Assembly (NCBI GenBank): GCA_030549495.1
Contig: JAUIRK010000920.1
Span: forward strand, 372,001-436,000
Source: Nectonema munidae
Taxonomy: Eukaryota > Nematomorpha > Nectonematoida > Nectonematidae
Direction of reading: 5' to 3'
DNA length: 64,000 bases
A program made the translations under genes and the position numbers. The notes under the pieces are model-generated. The model did not search any database. It saw only the letters and a list, made by a program, of their open reading frames with translations, and was not told the DNA's origin. This document shows positions 38,502-50,630 of this stretch, piece after piece (position 1 is the stretch's first letter; every line of letters begins with the position of its first letter).

Positions 38502-38648
38502 ATTCCAAGTTACAGTAAAACGATACAGAACCTACTAGATAAAGAAGAAATTTACAAAGAATTCGACAAATTTGTTGAGGAAACGGCTTATCATCTTCTT
38601 TCATTGAATAATATAAATAATAAAACTTCTTACTATGAATTTTTTTGA
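38502..38648 (+). CDS. Candidate orphan terminal exon
   Basis: A strong acceptor (TTTGCTTTTGTTTTAG) is followed by 48 codons, IPSYSKTIQNLLDKEEIYKE and onward to YYEFF and TGA. Helical, charged composition. A run of AATAAATAAA about 180 bp downstream could be a poly(A) signal. No partner exon or family recognised, so it may be chance. Confidence 0.3.
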   Translation: MPSYSKTIQNLLDKEEIYKEFDKFVEETAYHLLSLNNINNKTSYYEFF

Positions 38649-39184
38649 ATATTTTTTTATAAATATCTCGTGCTTTTTTTTGGCTAATTTTAATGATTTC
38701 AATTTTTTTGTTAGTATGGCTGAACTGCCTAATGTCACTCAAGATTAGTTCGATGGAATGTATTATAAACTTATTCACAAACTTAATATTTCATGATTCC
38801 TTTTTTCATTATTCGAAACTTGTTATGAATAAATAAAATTTTTTAATGGCAACGGTGGCAACGGCGATACAGACAAAAATGAAGAGTAGTATAGCAAAGC
38901 AGCCATACTACTAAAAAAGATCCCATAACTTTTGTAAAATTTCTAAGAAATGAAGGTCAAAATATTCAATTAAAACACAAAATACTTAATAGTTCCTCTC
39001 ATATTCAGCATTCACACATCTTTCAAAACTTGCAAAATAATTCTCCACACCACCTTTTCTAATCTCTATGACAAGGCCTCTCTGCCGAACTTATTTCTAT
39101 ATTGAAAAGGAAGACAAAAATTGAGTAATATCACATTTATTAAATTTAGAAAGAAAATGCAATAATTTGAAAATCATTGTAATA

Positions 39185-39391
39185 AACTAAATATATTTAA
39201 CAACTTCAAAGGAAAATCGAGAATCGTATACTGTTTCGTCAAACACTAAAAAGTATCCATGGTCTGAAGGTTGGGAATCTTCATAGATGTTAACTGCTCG
39301 CAAAATGGTCCAATACCCTCAAATTGTTGAGAAAATGCGCACTTGAAGAATCTTGTATCTCCCTTCTCCCACATTTCTAACAAATCAACCT
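39185..39391 (-). CDS. Possible further exon of the unrecognised minus-strand gene (frameshifted)
   Basis: After the acceptor TTATTTTTAG the frame reads VDLLEMWEKGDTRFFKCAFS QQ, and after a one-base change of frame near 39310 continues YWTILRAVNIYEDSQPSDHG and FLVFDETVYDSRFSFEVV to a TAG. Both frames look protein-like and together they would form one block, suggesting a frameshift mutation, sequencing error or a missed splice. No family recognised. Confidence 0.3.
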
Positions 39392-39676
39392 CTAAAAATA
39401 AGTATATCCTAAAACATATACGCGTTCCTTTCGCAATAAATTAATTACTCATTCCAAAGTAATAAAATTTGTGATGAGACAGTGCGACTTCGTTTCGTTT
39501 ATAAATCACAACTATGCTATTGATTTCAGGAATTTCAGAATAACCAAAACATGGACGCAATGTATTGAATGCTTAAAAAAACAGATTTATTTAGATAAAA
39601 AAAATTTTAATATTTATTTTACCAATTGCACCTTTACATTTAGTAAAAATTCTGTCAATATTTACAGATGTATTTA

Positions 39677-40426
39677 GGTTATGTCCAAATTCAAAAATAT
39701 ATGGTCGTTCTTGATCAAACGTGAGAAAGCTAATGAAGTTATGACCTTAAAAGATGAATTTTTAAAAGTATAAGTATATCTGGAAGATAAAATACTTTTA
39801 AATTTCATAAAGACTGAACTGGGAATTCCGTCATGTTGACACTCTATACCAAATTTGTGGTAAGGATATATTCTATCAAAGATGAACTCATAATCGTGTC
39901 TTGAATCTGCTAAAACATCAACATCTAAAAAAAATTATTAAAGATTTAGCTTACAGATGGAGGAATGCTTGAGTATCAATTTTACTTGTGATTTTTTTCC
40001 AACAGAAATTTTGCAGTTTCCTGTGAAAATCGGCATAAATGTTACCATTAATTTTCCATTTTTAAAAGATATCTCATTTAGGTTTATTTCTAAAATATAA
40101 TAAAAATGTTGTTTTATAAATTCGTCATTAAATATTTCACTTACTCTCGAAGCCGGAAAAGGAAAATATGTGATGAAAATCATTCCCATGGACTTTTAGA
40201 ACGATGTCAATCTTTTTTAAAAAAAATCCCCCTTCTAATTCTTGAGTGTGTTTATTTTGTGATGGATCAAATTGATCGCTTTCAATTATTTTATGTTCTC
40301 CTTCAATGTGTATGAAAAAATCCTTTCTTTCTACCACAGTGTCCATTTTAAAGTTCCATTTGAAAGTCAAGGAATTGCCTACTATTAAAATGGACCTCAA
40401 GTAATTTGTAGAATTTCCATCGTTTT
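39677..40426 (-). CDS. Unrecognised minus-strand gene, three exon-like blocks
   Basis: Blocks 40426-40145, 40089-39955 and 39924-39677 join in frame (phase 1 at both junctions) with donors GTAAGT and GTAAGC and pyrimidine-rich acceptors, about 220 open codons. Visible words: LRSILIVGNSLTFKWNFKMD, DFFIHIEGEHKIIESDQF, NGKLMVTFMPIFTGNCKISV, and DYEFIFDRIYPYHKFGIECQ. Alternating hydrophobic strands suggest a beta-sandwich (filamin/Ig-like) fold, which is inference. Caution: the second intron would be only 30 bp, unusually short, so it may be a damaged copy or need another reading. The 3' end of the last block is unsure. Confidence 0.45.
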
Positions 40427-40769
40427 CTAAAGTATAAATCTTTGTAAATCATATAGATATTTCTATATTATGAAAAAAACCAAGTGGAATATCATGGAAA
40501 GTTGGAGCTGCATTTTGTTTGAGATGATTAATTTTAAAGGGAAGATACAACAACGCATTTGAGATGTGAGAAGTGACTAAATAAAGAAATCAAACAAAGC
40601 ATGTTATATACGCATATCTTATTGATGTCTAAATAAAGGATATTTCTGCGAGTGAAAGGATATGAACATTGAACAGTCACACCGGCTTATATCGCTAATC
40701 GCAGATTTGAAGCCTTTTTTACTGCCTTTTTCATGCAAAATCAGAAAAACTATGCATTTCCATTTTGTG

Positions 40770-41045
40770 CTAAAGCATTTCTAGGTTCTTTGATGAAATA
40801 TTTGCTATTTTAAGGAACTGATTTGCTATTGAATTTTTCGTTTTTCCTTTTTTAAAAAAAAAAAAAACTCCAAGTGACGGTTTTGCAATACCCTTGTATC
40901 TTTTTCTAAATCCTTCTATAATTGTGTCTAAATCTTCAAAAATCCCAAGGATCAAAGAAGCTAGACTTGTTTGTAATTTATTACTCGTTTGAAAAGGTAT
41001 TTTCTTTGAATGCAAAACTTTTGTAATATAATGAGGATTGCCCAA
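40770..41045 (-). other. Open frame, possibly an upstream exon of the same unrecognised gene
   Basis: Contains LASLILGIFEDLDTIIEGFR and KRYKGIAKPSLG, then runs into a homopolymer T/A tract. Protein-like composition but no domain and no certain splice sites. Confidence 0.2.
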
Positions 41046-41049
41046 AAGT

Positions 41050-41960
41050 CAGCTAGTAAACTTTTGAAAAACATATTGATAAAGTGAAGTGGTGAATTTT
41101 GCTGAAAAGAAAGTCCGATGGAAAAAGATTAAGAAAAATAGTAAACGTATTGTGGAGGTTAGCAAAGTATTGCCAGAAAAAGTCGCACCCTGATTTTCTG
41201 TTTGTTATTCAAAAGTATTTCTTATTTTAATTTTAACATAATTAAATGTTTTTTTGTGTGAGTAAGGTTCGTTACATACTTCTCTTCGATACCACTAGGT
41301 CACGTGTTCGATCAAGAATCAAAGTCTTCTTTGCTCATTGTTCAAAAGAAGCCTTTCAATGGCACCTTATGAATGAAAACATGGCAAGGTAACTTAAATC
41401 TATATTTTGTTTTTAACTGGAAAATCTTTTTTTGGTTTTATTAATACTAAAATTATTTTTATTGATCGAAAATCTTTCTATGAAAAAGGAAGCTGTATAA
41501 ATTTCAAAATCGTCCTCATGTTCCGCCAAAATTATTAAGAAAGTTGATATAAGTTATAGTTTTGATGTGCTCAAATTTAGGAATGAAGGAGGTTGAGTTG
41601 AAATGCCCCACTTAGAATTTCTAAAAAGCCCGGACTAATTTTATCAACCACTTCACTAATCAAGAATTTAGCTTAGCAACGATAACTAAGTCAAGTATGA
41701 GGCTGCATAATTGAATAAGGATAATGGTTAAAGGATAATGCTTATATGAAATAGATGTTAATAAGAGACATTTAAAAGTTCTTATCTTTTGGATTCTTTT
41801 TAAGTTCTTAGATTTTTTAGGCTTTTATAGAAATGGTACTGCTTGCTTCCTTTTACTTCAATGAGCAATACTAAAATTATAAAAAAAATTAAATAAGTCT
41901 TATGCGCCCTTTTTGTTGATAAAAATTAAAATGCTTGTTCAGTAAAGGTAACGGGTACCA
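41050..41960. other. No gene seen
   Basis: AT-rich spacer on both strands with no recognised coding motif. A tRNA-like TTCGATC word occurs at 41308, too weak to call. Confidence 0.4.
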
Positions 41961-41964
41961 TAGG

Positions 41965-42096
41965 GTGTTTTCATCGAGAAGGCACAATTGCGCCGCTTGT
42001 ATCGAACTATGAGCAAAGCAGGCTTGATGCGGAATCGAACACAAGACCTTGAGTTATCGAATCCAGCATCTAACCAACACTACTCACGCCCCTTCT
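41965..42096 (-). repeat. tRNA-derived SINE copy 2
   Basis: Best-preserved copy. On the minus strand: tRNA-like head GGGGCGTGAGTAGTGTTGG with A-box-like TTGGTTAGATGCTGG, B box GTTCGATTCC, then tail AGTTCGATACAAGCGGCGC and AATTGTGCCTTCTCGATG. The head resembles a tRNA but lacks a foldable acceptor end, so it is a SINE and not a tRNA gene. Confidence 0.75.
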
Positions 42097-42099
42097 ACT

Positions 42100-43700
42100 T
42101 TCAGTAGAAAGTAGATATAGCCCATTTCTGAAAATATTTTCATTTAACCGAAATTCGTTAAATCTGCACTTGGTTTAAAAAGTCGAAAAAATTATTTCCA
42201 ATAAATAAGTAAATAGCTTCTCCATAATACCCCTAAACTTTTAATTAAATCTACTAATTAAGTTTTTTAAAAGCATATCAAATAATAAAAACAATATAAT
42301 ACCTTTTAAATCTAAATCAGTATTTTTAACTTGATAAAATATATATTCAAAAAAAGCTCAATGCGTTCTGGCATATGGTGACAATTTTCTCTATAGCATT
42401 AGTTAGTAAGCTATGCTGATTGGTTCTCTAGTTTTTAACCTTTTTTGATTGGATTTCATCAGTTCTTATCAAACGTATGAAATTGCGGACAATAAAGCAT
42501 CTTTAACATTTTGTAAACGTGAAAGATTTTTGGAGTTCGCAAATTTAAATGCTGAAAAGAGCTTTAACATAAGTATGTGCGGTGCAAATGGTGGACGATG
42601 TTATGGCTTTTTTCAGAAACTCTTAACTCTTTGTTAAGAGACATTCAATTATGCTGTTTTTTTAGAGAAGTCTGCATTTAGACGTGCATCTTTTGACGAT
42701 TCTGAGAATGTTATTTTTTTACACTCCTGCTAGATCATCGTAATCAAACTTTGTTATTCATGAAAGCGTAGTTTATGCTTTTAAAAAATGTTGCAAACGC
42801 AAATTTGGAGCTACACCAAACACATTCTGAGAATAATTGGGATAACATTTGCAAGACTAAGTGTGTAGCTATTTGCTTAAGTTTACATACAGGGTTTGGC
42901 AATAATCGCCTATTTCATAGTTCAATTAATTAAACTAAAAAAGAATATTAATATGCATCATTTTTGCTCGAAAAAATAGAGAAAATATGTGCATGTTTGC
43001 CAAATCAAAGATGTCAAACTTTTAATATATAGGAATGTCAAAAGTCAACGCTTTTGTCTATCAGATCATTTTTATCTTCAAAACCGTCAATAACTGTTTT
43101 AACTTTTTTAAAGTTTATCTTATACCACATAAAAAGAGAGGTTTTAAAATTCTGCATTTTATACAAATAGGATTAGGTATTTATGTCGCCATGAAAAAAG
43201 TTACGTACCTTGCACAAATGGATCAGCTCTTTAAAAAGTATAATAACACTTCAAAACGCTAAAAACTATATATAGGTATGCAAAATAAGACAAAGTGTAG
43301 AAAAAGATTTTCAATTTAGTAATATAGTCTCTAAAATTACTGGTAATTATATTTAAAAAATTTTAAAAATATGAAACTTTAAATTATAAAAACTACATTA
43401 CTCAATTTAAGTGCAAAAGAGTAAGAAAAACAATTTTGATGACTGCGATTGGAAAGTTTAGTAAGAAAGTGAGTCGCCATTTTAAAGCATGAAGCAGCAT
43501 TCGTTTAATCGTAAAAAAGATTCTTGGATATCCTTGAAAAAAGGGACAATCACACTGGCATGGGCATTAGATGAACGAGAATTCGCGTTGACAGTTTAAT
43601 AGGCGGTCTAACTGTTGAGGTCTCTATTTTAATTATATGTTGTTAAAAATCGAAGAAGATTATGGGATTTTTCATGAAAGGCGAAATGAAAGAAGTCTTG
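42100..43700. other. No gene seen
   Basis: AT-rich sequence. Open frames at 42449-42637 and 43035-43262 begin at TTG or ATG but show no domain, splice partner or unusual composition. Confidence 0.4.
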
Positions 43701-43718
43701 GTGTGATTTGATTGAAAT

Positions 43719-44090
43719 TTACCTATGAGCAAAGTGAAGAAGAAAGGTACCAACATCGCTTAGCCAAAGTAGAGGGAGAATGGGAGAGAAAGAAGTGCCG
43801 AACAAGCTCGCTTCGCGCCCTATTATACTCTTGGAAAACTGTTTGTGGAAGTGGTGGTTTTTTGTGAGATGTTTTCGAAAAACAAGAAAAGCATACTTTC
43901 TGTTTCGAAGCCTCACCAGGGAGCATTGGCATAAAGGATTTCGTTGAACCTTTCTTTCTCTTATACGTGACTGTTTGTTGACAATTTTGCTAGAAGGGCA
44001 AACAAACACCTTGGCAAAGTAAGGAAAAGCGTGAGTTTGTAAACCAGCGAAGTAAAATGTGATGATGCTTTGAGGTGGAAAGTGTGGCAT
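43719..44090 (-). other. Open frame in GC-richer DNA, possible first exon
   Basis: 123 codons from an ATG at 44090, ending at a potential donor (CATAG before GTAAAT). An overlapping frame from 43932 also reads well (KVCFSCFSKTSHKKPPLPQT). The two frames cannot both be right and neither matches a family I know. Local GC is higher than the flanks, which suggests a gene start or an old repeat. Confidence 0.25.
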
Positions 44091-45056
44091 CTTAGATGCT
44101 TTTACTAAATCTAAATTTTGATTATTTTCAAAGTAATATTTAGGTAGAGAAAATGATTGCTCAGAGTATGCATTGCATTTTAGAGTGTTGGGACATATTT
44201 TTAGAATGTGTATTCCAATTGACAGCTATAGTTTGGAATACGCATTGGTATATAGCGCAACAGAGAGTTTTATTCCAAGATATCAATTGATTTTGAATTA
44301 TCTGATTTAAAGTATTTATCCGCATCTGTCGCGCGTGTTGAGCAAAGCTGTACATTCCTCGAAGAATGGCTGCCATCTCTGCCCCTATTTGGGCTCAGCA
44401 ATGCCCGTGTTCTTTTTCAAATACGTTTTAGGTATACTAACTCTTTATAAACTTTGTGACTTTTCCTTAAATAGCTAGTTGCATCATTTGACGGCATTTT
44501 TTAGTATTTGAATGAGCCTTTCATGTCAAAAACAGTCAAACAAAATTAAGAGTATTTTTTCAACAAAATTTTGATATTATAAAGCCCATATAACATTTAA
44601 CTTAGTGCTAACCTTAGACACACTCTTCAAATGTTATAATCATACGTATACAATATTTTAACCATAAACATGGCAACTTTGTAGCAAATGTCAATCAAAA
44701 CTATGATTGATGATAAAATTGCTTACAAATGATTCAATTTTTAACTTTTTTATACCAAATCCAAAAAGGTAAGAGGAAAAAAATTTGGAATATTTAATAA
44801 TTAGTTGATAGATGATTTTCACTAACATATGTTATTTTAAGGTGTTTTGATGTGTTAAGTCTAAACAGTGTACATTATAACAATGAGGATATCAGAGCCA
44901 TGGCGTAGCTAGAAGATGGAAGTTCGGAATGGGATCTCAAAATAAATCATTTGGAGATTCTCTGTCACTTGTTTCCAGATTATCAATGAATGAATCGTGA
45001 CCCCTGAACGGTAGTAATTCATTGACTGTTACAAATTGGACTACTTCATTTATTAT

Positions 45057-45178
45057 TGCTCTTATATAATATCTTGAAAAATTAAAATATTTTCCATTTT
45101 GCATAATTATTGCTTAGAAAAAATTAAGAAAATACCTGTTTTTTTTGGTGTTGGTTTTCATTGATTAATGTCGATATC
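45057..45178 (+). repeat. Dispersed repeat, copy 2
   Basis: Direct-orientation relative of 34058-34174, with a short insertion (TTTTGCATAA region). Confidence 0.7.
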
Positions 45179-45398
45179 AGGAAAATCTTCAAAATTATTG
45201 GGGGGCGAAATTTTTTTGTTGCAATTTTCAAAATTAGTGGTCTGGAAATACCACGGGAGACCAAATATTCAAGCAATCGTTTAAAATAGAGTGTATTCAG
45301 CGCATACCTAAAATTATAAGACTACTTTATATTTTTTTTACAAATTTGGTGAATTTAAATACTATACTTCCAGTGAAAATATTATAATTATCGAATAT

Positions 45399-45971
45399 GG
45401 TGCCTAGAAAAAATGCTTCCAATTAAAAAGTAGGAACCCCCAGTAAAAATGCAACCGAAAAAATGCCCCAATTTAAAATTAGGAAAAAATGCCCCAACAC
45501 AAAAAATTTCAAAAAATTATTAATTAAAATTAAAAAAAAAATTTTTTAAAAAAGATATGTGAAATAAAGATTTTTTGTAAAAAAACAAAAAATTAACTTT
45601 TCATCTAAAACATTTAAAATTTAATTAAAGTAAACTAAAAAACTCAGCATAGGAAAATTTTTTAAATACAAAAAAAAATTTTTAAAACAGCAAATATTTT
45701 TGGACTTTGTGTGTATCAGAACACTTTCTAAATATAATTTCTGTTTTAACTGATTTTAAGAACACATTCCCACAAATCTGCACCTTTGCTATTGTTTTCA
45801 AGAACTTTATAAAGAAAAAAACCCTATAGATTTAGAAATTTAGCCTTTCGTGGTACCAAATAAAAATATTTATATAATTTAAAAATAATCATGAAAATCA
45901 AAAATTAGGGGGCATTTTTTCCTACTTTTTAATTGGGGGCATTTTTTCTAGGGGCATTTTTACCTACAACC
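45399..45971. mobile_element. Foldback element copy D, 9-bp target duplication
   Basis: 573 bp. Starts GGTGCCTAGAAAAAATGC; the left arm repeats AAAAAATGCCCCAA-type words, the right arm repeats the inverse (GGGGGCATTTTTTCCTAC) and ends TACCTACAACC. Perfect 9-bp duplication ATCGAATAT at 45390-45398 and 45972-45980. The end motif is shared with copies A-C, but the arm repeat is a different word. Confidence 0.87.
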
Positions 45972-46498
45972 ATCGAATATAAACTAGATTAAAAAAATCC
46001 AAAATTGTTAGGGGGTGGAATAGGCTTTTCATTTTAAAAATGAAGTAGTCTACCAGGCACATTACAGGAATTGATGAAAGGATATTTGATTCATAGAGAA
46101 AACAAATAACTGAAGGTTGGATAGTTTTATATGAGTGAATGTAGTCTAAAGGCAAAGAGTCTACTAGACACCCTGCGATGTTTATATGAAAAAATGTGAT
46201 TGATTCAGGGGCAAGGGTATAAAACGAAGTTATAATTGTGCAAACAAAAATAAAACAAAAAATTAAGATAGCATTATTTCATTTTACTCAGCATCATTCA
46301 AAAATAATTTAAAAGCTAAATTGATACAAGCTACAAAAATCTACAAAAAGTAAAATAACTGTTAACATTTTGCAATGATTTGCCTTTTATAAGAACTTTT
46401 AAGAAAAAAAAGTCTATCAGAAAAAGTTATAGAGCTTCAACAAAAACTAAAAATTTTACAGCATAACTTAAGTTTTTTGAAAACTAATTTGACGTATC

Positions 46499-46660
46499 CC
46501 CTGCAGCATACTCGATGGGTGGCATGGCAGGTTGGTTGAGATGATGGACATAGCACGGAAGCCTATGGATTCGATTCCTCATCGATACGAATTTGTTCAT
46601 AGTTTGACATAAGCGGTACATCAATGCCTTGTCAATGAAAATTACAGTGAGAATATCATT
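46499..46660 (+). repeat. tRNA-derived SINE copy 3 (diverged)
   Basis: tRNA-like head with GGCAGGTTGGTTGAGATGAT (A-box region) and B box GGATTCGATTCC at about 46567, then the family tail (CATAGTTTGACATAAGCGG ... GCCTTGTCAATGAAAAT). Plus orientation. Confidence 0.65.
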
Positions 46661-46699
46661 CACACCAATTTATCAAGACATCTTCATTATAACACCATA

Positions 46700-47560
46700 A
46701 ATATACATACTAATCTCTTTACGATCAGCACCAATAATCCCTCTCAACACTCAGCAAGCAAAACACTCCACGCTTTCATTTTACGTCATATATATCTGAA
46801 GAAGGTCATAGTGACAGAAATATTATTGCTAGTATTTTGTTAAATAAAAGATTTATTCAACGTTTTCAATTTATTTTCTTTACAACTTTTATTTATGAAG
46901 ACTCAGCGCCATTTTATCTACATATATAAAATAATATCTTAAATGCTTTATTTTTTATAAAATAACAAAAAACTTTTTTTTTATACTTTTCTAAAGCGCA
47001 ATTTTATACTAGAAATAAACTCGGTTTTAAAAATTTTTTAGTTGTTATTACAATTTAGTTTAAAACCCTCGTTTGACGGACTCTATGTATTTTTTCCGCT
47101 CTCAACATTAAAACGCTATTTGCACAAAATTTTATTATAGAAACCTCAATTACCACTAACATGTAAATGTTCTTTACAATTTTAAGTTTAATCTTTAGTA
47201 AAAAAAATTATTTTGTTGCTATATTTTTTTACCAAAACTTAAAAATAATAAATTTATCATAAAGAATTAATAGATGGCGTTAATTTATATATATATAAAA
47301 ATTTTAAAAAATTTATGGATTTAACTTTACAACGCATATATTTTTATTTTCAAGCTATTCTCATAACACGAATAATCGGTTTTTCTTCAAAAAAAACTTA
47401 GTCTAAAAAAGTCAAAAAAAATATAACAGGTGTTAAAAATTTATTTTAAACCACATTTTGCACATCGACGTGAAGTTCTGTTTTTTCTTGAGATGCAAAG
47501 AAAACATGAAGCTTTGCTTGATGATGTAGGTTCTACTTCACTACGACTTTCAAAACCATA
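46700..47560. other. No gene seen; AT-rich flank of the piggyBac relic
   Basis: AT-rich. The word AGTCCGTC with its neighbours (about 47065-47110, read in reverse complement) resembles 50345-50395 on the other side of the piggyBac pair, so this is probably transposon end sequence. Confidence 0.35.
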
Positions 47561-47579
47561 GTATGATAATAAATGCTTG

Positions 47580-49110
47580 ACATCAAGAGATAACTATGAA
47601 GTTAGAGATCTTATTTTCATAGATTCTTCAGCCATTCGCAGGGCAAGCATTTTTATAAATATCTTTCTACCGCCTTGTTTTGTGTTGGGGAAATCCCTAG
47701 GGCTATTGAACTTTGCTATAACCCATGAGTTCAGCACACTAATATCTAGATAATTTGAAAATGGCACAAAAGTCCACTTTCTATTGGGTTTATACGATTT
47801 GTAAGCTCTTATCATTATATTCACAACATCAACTCCACCTTTGAACTAGTTGTATTCCAACAAGCTCTCAGGTTTCGAAGCAACATTAGTGATTTGCACG
47901 TTTTTATGCTGTGACGACATAATATATACAACTTCAAAGTTACGTACGGCATGACGTCTAGGTATATACGCGCTCAGAGAAACATAATCGGAATATATTA
48001 TTCTACTTTTGCATTCACTAAGTCGCAATTCTCTAAGATAGGGGGGTCTAAATACTAAGGGGACAAATCTCCTATTTGACATAACAGTTCCGCACAATGA
48101 TAAATTTTTTGTACTACACCAAACAGCTAAGGAATGACTAGTAAAAAATCTATCCGTGTAAATGCCACACCCTTCAGGTATTTTACTATTTTCAATTAGT
48201 CTTTTGCAAATATTTAGCCGAGAAAAGTAAGTTCTATCAGAAATACCACCCACATAGATTTCGGAAGATAGACAATAATAAAATTTAGCGTCGTTTATGT
48301 GATATAATTTTATACCGTAGTGTTCGGTTTTTTGGGGTCATATATTTTGACCGGACATCCTCCCCTAAATGTAACAAGCTGTTCATCTATGGTAACGGCT
48401 GAATGAGGATTCCAATACAATGAAAAACTTTAAAAAAAATAATCATGGATTTTACGAATGGGACTAATCTTGTCATTAGCATCTCTCTCGTTTTTTTGTC
48501 AAAACATAAAAATACGTGAATGAGAGTAAACATATCGCGTCCCAAGCAACTTCGTAAAAAAGGACTCCCAGCATTTGAAAATAAGTCAGCAGTTTTAACT
48601 TTTTGATCACCATTTTGACCGATGTAAATCAAAGAGCCAAAGTAAGCGAGAAGATAGGAAACACTAAACTTTGTGTAGCAGTGGTACAAGTTTACGTACT
48701 TAGGATTAGTCGATCTAAAAAATAAAATTTGTTTTTACTTTTCAGATTTTAAAAATACAACTTACTTATAATTGGATTACATTCTGTGCATTGTCATTGA
48801 GTACAAGTATTGAATAAGTTCAACATCGAAAAAAAGTTTAAATATGGAAAAAAATATCGTTTAAATTTTTAGCAGAGCTTTTAGGACCTGGAGGTCTGGA
48901 GATCGAATCGCGAATATTCAAACTTTCTCTTCTTCCTACTCCACTACTTCTTGTCTCCGAAAAATATTCAGTAGAATCAGGAGCAATCAGATTTTGATCA
49001 AAAAAGTCAATTTCACTAGACATGTTCGAGATTTGAGATGTCTCATTATCAGAATCACTGAAAGTTGAAGAAGAGTTATCGGAAGAAGACATGCTATAAA
49101 GGAACTTCAT
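47580..49110 (-). pseudogene. piggyBac-derived transposase relic, minus strand
   Basis: DDE_Tnp_1_7 (piggyBac) family. In order on the minus strand: acidic/Ser-rich N-terminus from 49110 (MSSSDNSSSTFSDSDNETSQ), the LLAYFGSLIYIGQNGDQKVK block, TIDEQLVTFRGGCPVK near 48.39 kb (first Asp), YTDRFFTSHSLA near 48.15 kb (second Asp), KGGVDVVNIMIRAYKSYKPN near 47.82 kb (third Asp kept; the usual following Asp is Asn), and NSWVIAKFN to a TAA near 47.59 kb. Several frameshifts and stops. No TTAA-bounded ends identified. Confidence 0.82.
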
Positions 49111-49199
49111 TATGAGTTTTCATTATGAGTTGATGGTGCAATTTATTATATGCGTAGCACGTAAACATAAGCGGATTGCCAGAATTTATATATAAATAT

Positions 49200-50620
49200 T
49201 TATGCCAATGATATCATGATAAAACCATATTACCATATAAAACCATATTACCATATATACATCTATTACGTAATAGTTTTTTATCATCAACAAATCTTTG
49301 CGTTCAATAGCATACAAAATCAGTGTAATTTTTCTCAAGAAGCCACAGCTTATCAGTAAAATATCGATCTAGAAATTTTTAGCAAGGACAAAACTAGTAG
49401 CAGTACTGTCACCCAATTCCTCTTGTTTTAGACCAGCGATGTCAAACATGCGACCCATTACAAGCAGATTTCCAGCCCACACAGATTACAGTATTATTAA
49501 TTATAATTTTATGTATAAGTGTAGGTTTAGACTTCTCAGAGAACTAGGTTGACTGATTTTCACTTATCATCTCTTATAAAAGTTCGCACTGCACAGAAAT
49601 TTCAGCCAGACAGCAAAGATTGTCAATAACAAGAGGTGTCAAGCCTTGGGACAAGAACATGTAAAGTATTTGAATAATTAATAATAAATGTTTATTTTGA
49701 ACTATTGTAATTTATGTGCATTTCATTTGTAGTTCATTCAAATACATGTGGGCCATGTATGTTTCCTTATAAACTTTTTTTATATTAAAATAAAGAACAG
49801 ATTTATATCCGTGCTCATTTTTTAATTAAATTATTTTGTTTAACTATACATGACTTTGTACTTGCATTTTTGAATATAATCAAACCATTGAACATCTTTA
49901 AATATAATTGTAGGAGTGCGGCCCTCATGAGAACACAAACTCACTCCTTTGGCCCTCATGGGACTCCGAGTTTGACATGCCTGTTTTACACTATTATAAT
50001 TCCTACAATGATAATTCCTAAGTAGATTCCAAAATACAGAGAAATGAATAAAATAACTCATAACTCTTCTAAATCAGTAAAAATTTCAAAAAATTTGATA
50101 AATCCATTATATGAAATTTTTAATTTATATTTTATTTAGATGGCGTTAAAAAATATATGTAAAAATAGATTTTTTTAATATTAGATCAAATAAATTGATA
50201 ATTAATTTTATTTTATATTTTGTTTAATATTTTTATCAATTAAGGTTTTTTTATATATATGTGAAATTTTGTCATCACGCGTTTATAGTTATCACTATTA
50301 AATTTATTTTTAGGAAGACACATAACGGTATAAGAATAGCGAAAAAATGTATTGAGTCCGTCAACGGTGTTAGAACAAATAAGTCCGTCCGTCGAGCGAG
50401 GAAAAAAATTTTCTATAGAATGTAAGAAATATGTCTAGAGATAATAAGAATATGGACTATTTTTGAAAATCAGTGAGCAAAGTATTCTAGATCACTTTAT
50501 TTACAATTTGTTCCCATATGGGAACAATGGTACTATCAGTGATACAAATTTTATAAGATATTTTTATTAATATATGTTGGCTTTTTTAATTTTCAGTTTT
50601 TTTTATAGATAAAATTGTAT
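49200..50620. other. Spacer between the two piggyBac relics, no gene seen
   Basis: AT-rich. Contains a palindrome GTTCCCATATGGGAAC at about 50510-50525; a similar GTTCCCATTTGGGAAC occurs in the piggyBac-type MITE at 58767-58904, so it may be subterminal transposon sequence. Confidence 0.4.
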
Positions 50621-50630
50621 AAATTTTAAA

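Noticed and set aside
42028-42096. Possible tRNA gene
   Set aside because: B box is good, but the cloverleaf does not close and the tail is shared by other copies, so it is a SINE.
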